64,000 nt of DNA from Nectonema munidae (lineage: Eukaryota > Nematomorpha > Nectonematoida > Nectonematidae), in contig JAUIRK010000014.1 of the NCBI GenBank assembly GCA_030549495.1, positions 62,001 to 126,000 of the forward strand. The letters are read 5' to 3'. Shown here in pieces: positions 45,212 to 57,361 of this stretch. Under the pieces are notes generated by a model. That model saw only the letters and a program-made list of their open reading frames with translations. It made no database searches and had not been told where the DNA came from. The first letter of the stretch is position 1. Each line of letters begins with the position of its first letter. The translations under genes were made by a program, and so were the position numbers.

Positions 45212-45337
45212 AAATTCTAAAGTGTCTTTTTTAAATTCGAAAATGTGTTTTTCAAATTCTAAAGTGTCTTTTTCAAATTCGAAAGTGTCTTTTTTAAATT
45301 CTAAAGTGTCTTTTTCAAATTCGAAAGTGTCTTTTTT
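45212..45337. repeat. 21-bp minisatellite with alternating units
   Basis: Six 21-bp units AAATTC(T/G)AAAGTGTCTTTT with a final TT or TC. The seventh base alternates T, G, T, G, T, G, so the true amplification unit is a 42-bp dimer. Confidence 0.9.
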
Positions 45338-45680
45338 GATTTTACTTTTCTGAATAAGCTTTGAAGTCTTGTTTCTTAATAAATTCGCGTAATATTATGT
45401 GTGATTGTGAGGTTCTGTAGACGTGTTGAAAGATACACTGATAATAATTTTCTAATTCTCCGCCTCTATTTTAATTCATTTTTTTTAATTCGATGCAACT
45501 AGCAGTTCATTTATAGACAAGTTTTTAACTCTTCAATTTTTGCCTTTTGCATAGATTGTTTTTATATTAAAGTAAAACAGAATTAAAAATTTTTTTATTT
45601 TGTATCGAAAGATTCAACTAAGCAAAAAAGTGAATTTTAAAACTTAGTTTCGAAAAACGTTTTACATCCATTATATAATG

Positions 45681-45881
45681 AAAAAAAGTGTTCACACATA
45701 CTTCTTTATTATCATTCAAATAATTTAAAGCAAAAAAACAGCGAGGAATTCAGAAGCTACATTGCTCTGAAGGCTCTGAAAGGGCAAATGGGAGTTTCTA
45801 TTTCTTCATAAAATGTGATATATTGTTTTTGCTTTAAATCACAGGTATGATAATAAAGAAGTTTGTGTGAACACTTTTTTT
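45681..45881. mobile_element. Foldback/MITE with long inverted repeats
   Basis: Left arm AAAAAAAGTGTTCACACATA onward (to about 45742) and right arm ending GTGTGAACACTTTTTTT (from about 45826) are inverted copies: CTTCTTTATTATCAT pairs with ATGATAATAAAGAAG, and TTTAAAGCAAAAA with TTTTTGCTTTAAA. The central part is GC-richer. No target duplication was recognised and the superfamily is unknown. Confidence 0.75.
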
Positions 45882-45889
45882 CACAATTT

Positions 45890-48160
45890 ATGATTTGGTT
45901 TTAAAATTTCATAGTTAAGAATTTATTTTAATAGATTTTAAAAACATTCAAACATCAATAAAGTAGTTAATGTAATTAGTTAATTTATACTAACTATTTG
46001 GTTAATAATAATAATTAGTTAATTTATTAGATTCAGATAGTAAATTTACTATTCTATTACAAGAGAAAAAGTACTAAAAAAACTTTTAATGATGACTATT
46101 GTTCAGTCTCTATTATACAGGTTTAAAAGAAAAGAACCTATGGCTCAAGCTTAGTGGTAATTTGCAAACACATGGCTCAAATGATGCTAGCTGTGACTGA
46201 AACATAGTATTTTTTTCTCATTAGTTCGAATAAATAAGTAAAACAGTGTGTATCGTGGTTCATTGAAAATCGGACATCCCACCTTTTCAGTGATCATCTT
46301 AATTTGTAGTATAAATGGGTTTTCAAATTGTCAATAAAAGAAATGCAAATGCATATATCCATGCAGTATTAATTTTTACCCAAAGATGAATGTCACAAAA
46401 TATATACAATTAATTCAAAGAAAGAAATAGACCATTCTAAGCGGATAAATCGGCAATCAATGATCCACCTAAAAATATTGATTGTTGTACAAAATCCATT
46501 AGCAATTTGTTATAAAATAAAAGTGTACCATTCTCACTTTACCCAACCTTTTTTAAGATCTCCTATGTATATATCTGAATCAAAGAGTTTGTATAATAAA
46601 ACGATTATATTCGATTAAATAATGGAAAAGATTGAAAGATATGATGTTGACTTGGGCGTTATAAACCCTGGCGTTAAATTCGATCAAAAGAAAAAAGAGT
46701 TTAGAGAAAATGTATTTAACAGTGTATCCGACAGATGCTTTTCAGCTCTATAGATCATTAAGTTGAAAGACCCTGTCATGAGAAGGCAGATCTAGAGATT
46801 TGCTTCCGGAAACAATTTGAGACGTCTACCTTATATTAATAACATTTATTGCACTTATCCTTACTTTTAGCCTGGCAATTAAAATGATAGAAGTCATATT
46901 CCCAATTTGCCAGCATATGAAAATTATTCCAGCGCGTATGTATGTATCGATGTATGAAAATGCCATTCTTAGTTCTAAGGAACATATTTCTATGTATAGT
47001 TTCAAATAAAATGTGATATTGAATAAATATTGATAAATTAATTAAAAATATAAATCAATTTATTGAATGTCTCTTACTTGCAAATAGGCAAACTGACACT
47101 AAATTCCTTATTCGTCATGAAAAATATCCGTTTTATTTATGTATTAGGAAAATGAATTTCACTTTGTAAAGACTTTTTGGTAGCAAAAGTATGCTGTGTG
47201 ATCTGGCATATTATTTGGTATTTAGAATAGCCAATTTAAGGTATATACAAAACATTAACCATAAAGAATAGCAAAATTTGGGGCAAAAGTAAATACATCG
47301 CTTTATACAAGAGATCGCATTTCTTGTGTTTCAGCTTAGACAGGTTTGACTGTATGTTCATAAATCAGATGTAAACTAAAAGTGATTAGGAAAAATATTT
47401 TAAAATGTAGAGAAGAGAAGGCTCTAAAAAATAGAAAAGTGAAAATTTGCTAAACTTTTCAAATTTTGATCGAATTTTAAGAAAAATATTAAAAAATTCT
47501 GTTACAAATTTGTCGTGCATTGAAAAAAGTACAAAACTTATTAGCTTTCAAAAATTTTAAAAAGGTGTAATAAAAATGATAGAAAAGAATGTATGAAGTG
47601 CAAGATAGAATTTTGTGTATAGAATGTAATATTAAATACCATACCTACAAAAAACTTATAAATTTTAAAAAATTAAATTTTATTATCATTTGGCAGTTAA
47701 TCGGAAAACAAAATGAAGAAACGAAATTAAAATGTGGGAAAAATTAAAAATGAAAAAAAACCAAACTTGATTGCGTCAGAAATTTCATATACAAGAATAG
47801 ATATATAGTTTAGAATCTTGTGCATTATTTGACCTCTTGTTTTAAATCAGCAATTTTTTAAACGGACTCCTAAGAAATTATAAATGGCGATTCTTCCAAG
47901 CAAAGAATGCTTAGTAAAAAGGTCTTGCATACAAACTTGTCATAAAATCACAGAATGTTTTTTCGTGAATTAAGAATGCTGAGATTGGAGAATTGTAATT
48001 CCTGCTGAGATTGGAAAAATGTATTTCTGATACATAATACCACAATACCCGGCGTTCTTTTGAGATCACAAGCTTTTTTTCAACATCTCCATCATTTTGG
48101 CAGTATTTTGAGACAGATTTTTAAGTGAGAGAAGACAACTTCTCAAAAAACACGGAATTT
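45890..48160. other. AT-rich stretch, no supported gene
   Basis: Apart from the 43-codon frame at 46622 nothing could be supported on either strand. Confidence 0.5.
46622..46753 (+). other. Short open frame, unrecognised
   Basis: A 43-codon frame starting MEKIERYDVDLGVINPGVKF and ending at TAG, in otherwise featureless AT-rich DNA. The same frame stays readable with few stops for another 120 bases. No family recognised; it may be an old pseudogene piece. Confidence 0.15.
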
Positions 48161-48162
48161 AT

Positions 48163-48188
48163 GACGCAGGCATATTTATGCCTGCGTC
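48163..48188. repeat. Perfect 12-bp GC-rich hairpin
   Basis: GACGCAGGCATA, TT, TATGCCTGCGTC. It stands out by its GC content against the AT-rich surroundings; no element around it was recognised. Confidence 0.85.
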
Positions 48189-48189
48189 C

Positions 48190-51135
48190 CTTCCCCTCTC
48201 CACTTCAGTTAGGGATGGAACCTTGAGTATCATGAAATTGATTTGAATAGGTTTTAAAACTGACATTCTATTTAAACAAAATTTTGAATTTATCTGTAGA
48301 TAACTTATAACTTAGTGTCCATAGGAGATACAATCTTGAACATTTATAATGATATATACTATCGAATATAAATAAAACTGGTTACATGTTTGAAAATGTG
48401 AGTTAAAATTTCGATAGTTGATAAAATGGTATCCAAAATATCATTCACATTTTAAATAAAAAATACTTTTAAAACGGAATCCACGATATTTTTTCGATTT
48501 CTGGAATGCACACTTTGGGCGCAAAACGTATTGAAAGTTTCAATCTAATCAGTTTTGGATGTATGAATATTTATTTTTCAAATAAAATTAATCATTCACA
48601 TAAAATAACTTACGTGAAAACCTTAAAAAGCTTCTTTTTTTGAAAGAGTTTTTAATAACATTTTTGAAATGCAATACATTTAAAATTTCAAGGAAAACTT
48701 CTCAATATATAAATAAGTCTTAATATAAATTTATTTTTGGTGACTCTGTTTGCCAACAATCTACAACTGAAGATAATTTTTATAGCTTTACTTCTGAAAA
48801 CCTTAGATTCTGTTTAAATTCCATTCCTGCGTAACTAATATTAAAGTGATTTTACTCAGTCCTCCATACCAAATCTTCAAATATAGGTGTCATCAAAAGG
48901 ATCGAGCACTCATCTCTACTATGTGTGTGTGCGTGCGTGTTAACATATAAATAATCGAATAATATAAACGCATTTTTCAATCTCAAATTCGAAATCCGAA
49001 ATCCTCAAAAGAATGTCAGGCTCTGGTGTGAGAAAGTATTGGCATTGTTAGCGAGATAATGGAGCAAGATGCCTTCTATAATAGTGTGGGGTAGATGAAC
49101 TTTTTTGTTTTGCATTTTTTGAATAAATTATTATTTTCGTATTTCTCGCAGCAAAACTTTTTCATAAGCAAAAACTTAAAGGTTAATAAAGTTTTTAAAG
49201 AGATGATTCTTTCATCTTGCCAATTTCACATAAATTATTTACGGCTTTGATTTATGAGGAATGAGAGAGCTCTTTGCAAACGTTTCATTAAATGATCTTT
49301 TTTAATTTGTTTGTGACAAAAATTTTTAAGATCCTATTTTCCCATTGCTTACAAATGAAATCGCTAAAATTCTTAAAAAATCCATCAAAGAGGAAGAAAA
49401 TTTCAAAATTCATGTCAAATGAGGCTTTATTATTCAAATGAAAGATGATTTTGATTTATGGCTTGAGACTTTTAGATAATCTAATCTTAAGGTTTGAAAA
49501 TTGTATGCTCTTTAGAACATTCTTTAACCTTAAATTATTATTTGCGCTTTGATTTGCAGTTAAGTTATTGAGCACTAGTTGCGATTTGCAGTTGAGTGTC
49601 ATTTAATTCCAAGCGAGTTTCCTTTTTTAGGGTTATTCTAGACGAGTCTTTCCCAAACCGAGGGGGGGGGGGGGGAGGGGAGTACCCGCTTAGGGGCATA
49701 ATATAAACTCAAGAGGGGGAGTGGGTAAGCTGAAAAAGACACTCAATTAATAATCACATGTATTTTTCCAAGTATTAAAAATATATTCCTAGTTTAACCC
49801 TCAATCGTAGAGCAAGAAACTACTTTAGTTCCACAGGCTACTCCATTTCGTGGTATAGGAAGTTTATTGTTTATATAAGAATGCGCTATCAAATACTAAC
49901 CCCAAGATGTAAAATATTAATGAGTTTTTAAATTTTGATGCTATATTTTCTTGGCTTGTTTGGAATCAAAGTTCTTCCTGCTATATGTCCTCTAAATCAA
50001 TAAAGCTGTTGATCAACGGACGAGTACTTTCTGGGATCAAACATCGCAACAAGTTTTTTTGAAAGATAGTCCGAACTTCTCTGACTGCCGCTAACATGTC
50101 AATTTACTTCCTTCCTTCTGGAGCTCATCCCGCAAAATCACTTCATAAACGATGGACGTTTTCTTACAATTTTGATGAACGTACTTTTTTTGGTATCGTT
50201 CATTTTTCCATTTGTCAATCCTTGAATTTGCAAAAACATACTATCATCATAAAATTAACAAAAATGGACTTAGTTCATCTTTAGGATTAAAAATAGGATG
50301 AGGTATTTCTTTGGAAATGTTTCTTGAAGAAGAGCGAACTAAAGGTGCATCCTAATAATACTTTATGTTACTACACTTGATCTCTTCATTCGACAATGAG
50401 TTCCCTTGATCCTCATAATTCTCAGCAGCTTCTTCTATTATTCCTCCATATCATAATGACTACCATAATTTTCAACAAAATCTTCATTATTCTTTTCTAC
50501 AAATATATAAATTTCTTCTCATCTAATTGCTTGAATTTAGTGAACAATAGGTTTCATCAAAGTTCAATTCTTCATTTTCAATATTTTCGTTTTCACTAAA
50601 ACCGTTTTCTTCCATTCTAGATAAGAGGGCTTTGCCAATAAGAAAGATGCTCATTTATTTTTTTTCTATTTTACCGACGCACCACAAAACTATGAAATGT
50701 TTTGAAATCTTTTGCGTGCTTTGGGTTGTGTAATATATTTGCTATATATAGTTAATTTTAAAGTAATTTGAAATTATTTTAAAACATTTTTAAATGTTTC
50801 AAAGAGTCGTGGAATGCTTTGTAACATTTTTCTTTGTTTTAGGGGACGTAACGTATTTCCTATATTTAATTGAGAGTTTTAAGTTTCATGAGTGTTTTGG
50901 AATGATAGATGACATTTTGGTATATTTAGTCTGACCCTACTATAAATAAAATTTTATACTACAAAAAGGAGTAGATTGTACATTTGATGCAAATGACATA
51001 ATTGTGACAAAACTTAGACACTTGTTAAAAAAACGCTGGTTTATCATTTGCAGCTCTGAGTATGAGCAAGCTCCAGAAACATCAAAGTATGAATGATTTA
51101 TAGAAGTAAACAATGCATATTACTCCATTTTAAAG
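48190..51135. other. AT-rich stretch, no supported gene
   Basis: Contains a G homopolymer near 49662-49676 and short chance frames at 50096-50284 and 50396-50599. No gene or element could be supported. Confidence 0.5.
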
Positions 51136-51139
51136 TAGC

Positions 51140-51176
51140 GTGCGGTTACATCACGCTAGTTCGTCAAGGGGTTAAA
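51140..51176. mobile_element. Lone piggyBac-type MITE end
   Basis: TTCGTCAAGGGGTTAAAA reads inward on the minus strand as TTTTAACCCCTTGACGAA, the same style as the MITE ends at 45 and 63.8 kb, with a TTAA outside. The partner end was not found. Confidence 0.3.
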
Positions 51177-51359
51177 AGCTTATGGCGTAATTTAATTTTT
51201 TTAATTGATTAATTAAGTTGTTTTGTGACGTTCGCACCCATCCTTTCAGATATCGTGGCCCGCCCGGAATGCTGAGTCCAAGTCTAACTGGACTTTCCAT
51301 CCCACTAAACACCAATCGGCCCTTGTTACAAAAGAATAGCTCTATTATATATATTATTT

Positions 51360-51535
51360 TTCAAAAAATTTTTTTAAAAAATTTAAATACATCTGGTGGA
51401 AGAAAAAAATCTCATCCCAACCCCCCCCCCTTTGGAAAAAAAAATTTTGTTTTTTTGTTGTTTGGTTTACTAACAACCAAGAACCCCGCCCCCGAACCAC
51501 CACCCAAACCAAAAAAAATTTAATTTTTTCAGGGT
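51360..51535. other. Homopolymer-rich, possibly unreliable sequence
   Basis: Long runs of A, T and C follow one another, with ACCACCCAAACC-like stretches unlike any neighbouring DNA. The apparent open frames on both strands are caused by this composition. It may be an assembly or read-error patch. Confidence 0.4.
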
Positions 51536-51549
51536 AAAAAACCAGCACA

Positions 51550-53210
51550 TTAATTGATCATGCCAAGTATGTGGTTATTAAATACTGCGATTGACAGTTG
51601 ATTGATGATATCTTCATCTATCAAATCGATTAGAATCCCGTATGGGTTGTATATATTTATCCGCACACGCACACACACACACTGTCCAACAATGTGTTTT
51701 TACGCTTGCGTCAAAAAAAGAACACGCTTCACAGATCGAGTTCTACACTCACACTAGTCACCCTTTTCTTTCTTAACGAGTTCTGATCTACTACAGGCTT
51801 GCAAATTTAACCTAACAAACATTTAGTCCCGGCTACCACTTAGATATCACTTTCTTGTGCCTACATTATTTATCCTTGCATTTAATTTGATGCTTATCCT
51901 TCGAAGATAACATTATAAAATATTGTTCTCTTAAGTTAATATAAGCAATAAATCTCCAATATACTGATTTTATGCCTGCAATTATCTGACGTGATTCTAG
52001 ATTAGTCTTTGTAAAAGAGTATTATAAAATATTAACCAAACGTGTACTTTTAGTAATTATAACTAATTAAATATTACTACTTTATGTTATTGATATTTTT
52101 GCTTGAAAGAGAACATTAGAGATAATATTAGAAAAAAACTATCAGAAAAGAAAACATATCTACTGTATTGCTTCCTACAATTTCCCTTTAACAAATAAGA
52201 ACTTTATTCGCTTAGATTAGAGCCATCAAATCAAAACTACTTCGCAAATATCTCCACAAATCGATACTGGAACACACCAATCAACTTGGTCCACTCTGCA
52301 ACCAGCACATACACGATACACATAATCTTTTTAATTGTCCCGACATACACTGTCAAACGGCAAACAACGTGGATCAAAAAAAGGTAAGCCATATGTAGAA
52401 GCCTACACCTGAAGTATCTGAAAATGGCTTTTATGTATGTTGGCTGAATTTACACTTTTTAACCCTGCTGCCGCGAAAGTGAAACAAAGATTCTACACTT
52501 TCCATCTCATTCACTTCCTTGCAAAGGAAATACTCACTCAGTTTCAGATAAAAATTACTTTTATTTTACTGTGAGCTCAAGCTAATAATAATAATGGGAT
52601 CGCGTAATCTGGGAACCAACAACAACAGCAGAACTTTATTCCAACAAACGTAAGTTAAAATTTACTTAAAAAGGTTTACCTGTTATTTTTGAATTGCAGT
52701 ACTCAAAACATATAAATAGTGTTATTTTCAATAGAAAGAAAATAATAAGTTCATAGTTTTGATGGTAGTATAATCAGTAAGTATCATTTTTGTTTACTTC
52801 CAAAATTGAATATTAGAGAGCTGTTAGACCTTTCTGCGCCAATATATATTTCAAGAAGTTATAGCAAGAGATAAATTCAAAGCATCAAAATGTTCTTTCA
52901 TGTGCAGATAAATAATAATTTTTTGTTAGAAAGATTTTGCCACTTTCAAAAACGCTGAAATGAAATTGTTTACGGTCAGATATATCCGTCAAAATCTGTC
53001 AATGAATCAATTATATTTTATCAAGTGCTAACAATTTATGTAAAGCAAGCAAGCAAAGTTTGGCTTTAAAATGCGGATACTTTATATTTCAGAGGGCTCT
53101 CCATATAACTTCCATCTTTATAATGTGGCATAGAAAAAAAAAGACAAATGAAATATTATATTAGCCATATCTCATAAAACGACACGTAGTGTCAATATCG
53201 GTAATAGTAT
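51550..53210. other. Mixed stretch, no supported gene
   Basis: Contains a CA microsatellite near 51664-51681 and the possible first exon at 52591. Otherwise no gene or element was recognised. Confidence 0.45.
52591..52646 (+). other. Possible first coding exon with splice donor
   Basis: ATG GGA TCG CGT opens a 19-codon frame (MGSRNLGTNNN...) that runs into a consensus donor CAAAC|GTAAGT. A second donor-like GTAAGC lies upstream near 52384. No downstream exon was identified, so this is only a candidate. Confidence 0.15.
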
Positions 53211-53219
53211 GTTGGAATC

Positions 53220-54850
53220 ATACGTTCCGCTGAAAGAACGTTGCGAAAGAATGAGAAACCACACTCGTCTTTAGAAAAAGAAGCATGCGCAATAATGGAA
53301 GCTATAAGGAAATGGAAACACTACTTGTCAGGACGCCATTTCACATTAATCACAGATCAAGAAGCTCTATCATACATGTTTAATAAGAGACATTCAGGTA
53401 AAATAAAAAACGATAAACTTTTGAGATAGCGAATAGAACTGCCATCTTATGATTATGATGTAAAATAAAGAAAAGGGAGTCTGAATATAGTTGCCGATAC
53501 GCTTTCAAGGGCTGTTTTGGCTGCCATAGACCCTTTATGATATACATAACCAGCTTTGCCATCCTGGAGTAAAAAGAATGCCCCATTTTATACAGAATAA
53601 AAATGTGCCTTTTTCAATTCTGGAAATCAAATAAATGATTAAAGGTTGCAAAATTTGTAATGAAACGAAACCAAGGTTTTATAATCCACCACATACTCCC
53701 TTAGTTAAAGCTACTAGACCATGGGAGAGACTGAATATAGACTTCAAATGCGGACTTCCCCTTTCCAATGGGTACACAATCTTCCTAACAATCATAGACG
53801 AGTGGTCACGCTTTCCGTTTGTATTTCCTTGTAAGGACATGAGTGCCAAAATAGTTATGCGTTGTTTGAGCTCTTTGTTTTCTATTTGCGGCTAACCTGA
53901 GTACATCCACGGTGACAGAGGCTCTTCCTTTTTGTCATAAGAACATCAACAATATTTGCTCAATCTAGGAGTGGCAATATGTCGCACTACCCGCTACAAT
54001 CCAACTGGCAACTCACAGTGTGAAAGATACAATGGAATTGTTTGGAAGGGCAATTGCCTAGCTCTAAAAGCACGTAATCTTGACGTAAAAGCTTGGCAAG
54101 ATGTTTTGGAAGACGCCCTACACTCAATTCGATCTTTGCTGTGTACTGCAACGGGATGTACTCCTCACGAAAGATTCATGGCTTTTCCAAGAAGGTCTAC
54201 ATACGGAGTCTTTACCATCTTGGATTATGTCTCCTGGCAACGTACTTCTGAAAAAAAAGCCAAGAAATGACAAGTACAGCGCTGAAGTTGAAGAGGTTGA
54301 ACTATTACGAGCAACACCCTCTTACGCTCACGTTCGTTTACCCAATGGAAAAGAAACCACCGTAAACTTAAAAGACTTGGCAGTTCTACGAAACATCTTG
54401 ACTCCACCACTAACTAATCAAGCTGAAAATTTAGAACAACAAAATAATGGTTCTAGAGATTCTCCAACTTCATCGCACTTCCACAGTGAAAACATCCCAG
54501 AAAACCGCTACCCAAAAAGAGAAAGGCGTGCTCCAGATAGATGGAAATATTAAAAAAAAAAGAAGAGGGGATGAATGTTGTAAATAGAGTGCCTCACAAC
54601 ATAATTTGAATGTTGTAGATAAAGTGGTGCCTCACAACATAGCTTAAAAGCTCACAATTCACTGGCAATTTACAACTAACCCTCTAACCACAATCAATCT
54701 ATTTTCAATAGTATATAAGCCTTCACATTTCTTTATCTTCGTTGAAAGTAAAGCCTACTTTTCTTCAAATAAATTTATTTCTTACTTTACAACACTTGCG
54801 TCTCCTTGTATTGGTACTTCTATATTTCATCATACACTACGCATTACATC
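53220..54850 (+). mobile_element. Ty3/gypsy LTR retrotransposon fossil (3' half)
   Basis: Parts in order: a piece of RNase H (SLEKEACAIMEAIRKWKHYL), then integrase with its zinc-binding start (GCKICNETKP), catalytic core (RLNIDFKCGLPLSNGYTIFL, later RYNPTGNSQCERYNG) and C-terminal tail, a purine-rich tract, and a 3' LTR beginning TGTTG near 54576 with a TATA box and AATAAA. The 5' half (gag, protease, most RT) and a 5' LTR were not seen. It is broken, with several breaks in the coding part, and is probably of moderate age. Confidence 0.85.
54576..54850 (+). repeat. 3' LTR of the Ty3/gypsy fossil
   Basis: Starts TGTTGTAAATAG just after a purine tract, contains GTATATAAGCC (TATA) near 54711 and AATAAA near 54768. 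The right limit is estimated because the second LTR is not in view. Confidence 0.6.
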
Positions 54851-54859
54851 GAACATATT

Positions 54860-55675
54860 AAACACATATGAAATGTGCGGGTTTTTTACCCTGGTTTTCT
54901 TCCTCTGAAGAATTCAAAGGTTTCTACGGTTAAGTAGTGCTCTAGCGACCCGATTATACGTGGTTAGTAATCAAGCTATCACTAGACAATAAGTTTGTTT
55001 CACAAATTGGGAGCGTTCGCGTTAGGATAGTATCGTTTACTCAGATGTATTTATATATTTTAGAAAAATTTTTAAAATGATATAGATAAGTATATAAAAT
55101 ATTTTAGTTTAATCTTCAGAAAAAATATGCCGTTAATATGCTGTTTAATATAAACGAAATGATGGTTAAAAAATAACCCTTCTTCTATATTTACTCAGAC
55201 CAATAAATACATTTAAAAAAACGGAAACCGTTTTTAAAGTAAAATCTTAAATGTAAGATGGGCTATAAATTTCACGCTGAGTTTATGATACACATTTCGA
55301 GTAAAAATGGAGATTTTTAACTACACAACGCTAAAGATTTGTAGAACCCTAAATGCAAAAAAATTTTCTAGTACTATTTTATGTTTCATATTTCGGCATA
55401 CAGTTAGGTCTTTTAAGTGGTATTGTAAAACAGCAAAACATTGAGGTTAAATATCAAGGATTAAGATATAATCAAACTACATACAATTATGCATATTGAG
55501 TGATATTGTTATTCATTTGGATTTTTTTTTGAGTGACATAGGATTTATTCTTCTGTTTTGTTCAGTTTCTAATGTTTCATTATTATAATATCTAAAATTA
55601 TTCACAATTGTTATTATATTTTCATATTATTCTTTCGTTGGGCGATAACAATATTTCTTGTGTCGATAAAGTATT
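54860..55675. other. AT-rich stretch, no supported gene
   Basis: Nothing but AT-rich DNA between the LTR and the LINE insertion site. Confidence 0.5.
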
Positions 55676-55692
55676 TTCTAATTATCTGAACT

Positions 55693-56640
55693 AAGTATCA
55701 AAAAAAAGGTTTAAGAATAAACACTAGCAAAACTAAGTGGATGAAAATTAGCGATTCTTTTAAGGGTACTGAGAACACAGTTTCCAAAATAGAGCCATGT
55801 GGAGTTTGCAAAAAATGAGTTAAAAGAAACTCTATTCTTTGTGTACATTGCAATAAGTGGGTGCATTTAAAATGCTCAAACATTAAGGGCAGTTTGATAA
55901 ATACAACAAATTTTAAGTGTAGGTGCTGTTTAAGTTTCAACCCAAATACCGATGTAGTATTGGAAGAAAAAGTAGTAGTAGGCGGCGTAGAATTAGAAGA
56001 GGTTGAACAATTTTGTTATTTAGGTGAGGTTTTAGACAAAACAGATAGTGTAAGTAACTCTGTAGAATATAGAATACAACTAACTTGGAAAAAATTTAAA
56101 GCGTTAAGTGGTATTTTATGCAATAGTATCTTTTCGTTAAAATTAAGGGGTTTTCTTTATAAAAGTTGCATTAGGTCTAGTTTAGTGAATAGTGGCCAAA
56201 GTTGGGCTTTAAAAGAATCTGAGAAAAATAGACGAAACACCACAGAGATGAGGATGTTAAGAATCATGTGCAGATTTAATTTAAAAGATAAAATAAGTAA
56301 TGAAAAGATAAGAAGTTTATGTCAAGTAAATGAAATAAATAAAGTATTAGAAATACAAAGGTTAATGTGGTTTGGGCATGTAAATAGAAGACCTTCCCGT
56401 GATCTGATTAAAGAAGCGTATAAAAATCAAACTTTAGGTAAAAGTAAAGGCAGGCCAAAGATGACATGGATAGAAATAGTCAAAAAATACATGAGCAAAA
56501 GACATTTAGCGCTAGGGGACGAGCAAAATAGAGATGAATGGAGACGCAAAATAATGAGAGATTAAATGACATAGTGCTAAAAACCGGCTAAACCTCAGCG
56601 TGCTGGGAACACTAGCCCTAAAATTGATTATTATTATTAT
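55693..56640 (+). mobile_element. 5'-truncated LINE with 13-bp target duplication
   Basis: Flanked by perfect AATTATCTGAACT duplications (55680-55692 and 56641-56653). Starts in the RT palm (GLRINTSKTKWM), then a PHD-like zinc motif (CGVCKK, ILCVHCNKWVHLKCS, FKCRCC) with one in-frame TGA near 55818, then VEQFCYLGEVLDK, a Met/Arg-rich MRMLRIMCRFNLKDK segment and LMWFGHVNRR...GRPKMTW. From 55861 the frame is open for 234 codons. The 3' end has GTGCTGGGAACACTAGCCCT and an ATT repeat tail. The element belongs to a non-LTR group common in marine invertebrates where a zinc motif follows RT; clade uncertain. Confidence 0.85.
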
Positions 56641-56698
56641 AATTATCTGAACTTATCATTTTAAAAAACCATGAATTTTCAAAATCAAATCAATAATT

Positions 56699-56938
56699 TT
56701 ATGACATTTTCACAGTTGGTGATTTTACTTTAACATTTTTCATCTCTACAATGCCGTTGTCTCTATAAAGATGAAGAAGTTCTTTATGATGATATTCACA
56801 AACCAGTAATATACTCCTTTCGTAAAAGTCATCTGTTTGGAAAATAAATTCTAATTTTATATGCAATTCCTTCAGATGATGATTGTGTAACAAAAGGATA
56901 CTATTGAAGACAGAATAAAAAACGAGCACCTCCTCCAT
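56699..56938 (-). CDS. Unrecognised 79-residue open frame downstream of PSMD13
   Basis: ATG to TAA on the minus strand, between the PSMD13 poly(A) signal and the LINE insertion at 55.69-56.64 kb. The sequence has mixed, non-repetitive composition (for example FYERSILLVCEYHHKELL). No signal peptide, membrane span or known domain was recognised. It may be a real small gene, an exon, or chance; no promoter was identified. Confidence 0.25.
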   Translation of the reverse strand: MEEVLVFYSVFNSILLLHNHHLKELHIKLEFIFQTDDFYERSILLVCEYHHKELLHLYRDNGIVEMKNVKVKSPTVKMS

Positions 56939-57333
56939 GATTATTTTTGCACGTGAAAAATGTTTTTCTTATTTTTTGTTTAGCCAAATCTTCCGTAAAA
57001 ATTAAATCGCAAAATCAAGAAATAATTTTACAGAAAATGACCTTGAGAAGAGTAATAAGACAACTTTAGTAGAATATATACTGAATATTAAACAAAAGAA
57101 TATATTTTGTATATATCACAGCATAGAAATTCTTTAAATTTTAATGTAAAATAGTTCACATTGCTGTCAAACAATGTTGGTAAACAATGTTTGAGAGATT
57201 CAAATATCGTTTGGCTGCTTCTGTTTAATAAAAACAAATTAAAGAGCTTAAGGCTAAACAATCATTTTAATGAACTCATTTATACCTCCTTTATGAGATA
57301 AAGAGTAGATTAATTTTTAAAAAAAACGAATAT

Positions 57334-57339
57334 TTTATT
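57334..57339 (-). terminator. poly(A) signal of PSMD13
   Basis: AATAAA on the minus strand, about 22 bases after the PSMD13 stop codon, in an AT-rich 3' flank. Position and strand fit a short 3' UTR. Confidence 0.6.
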
Positions 57340-57361
57340 TTCGAGACTACTTTGAATTTCA

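Noticed and set aside
51218-51523. 101-codon proline-rich open frame
   Set aside because: Its second half is made of homopolymer runs and it has no recognisable domain.
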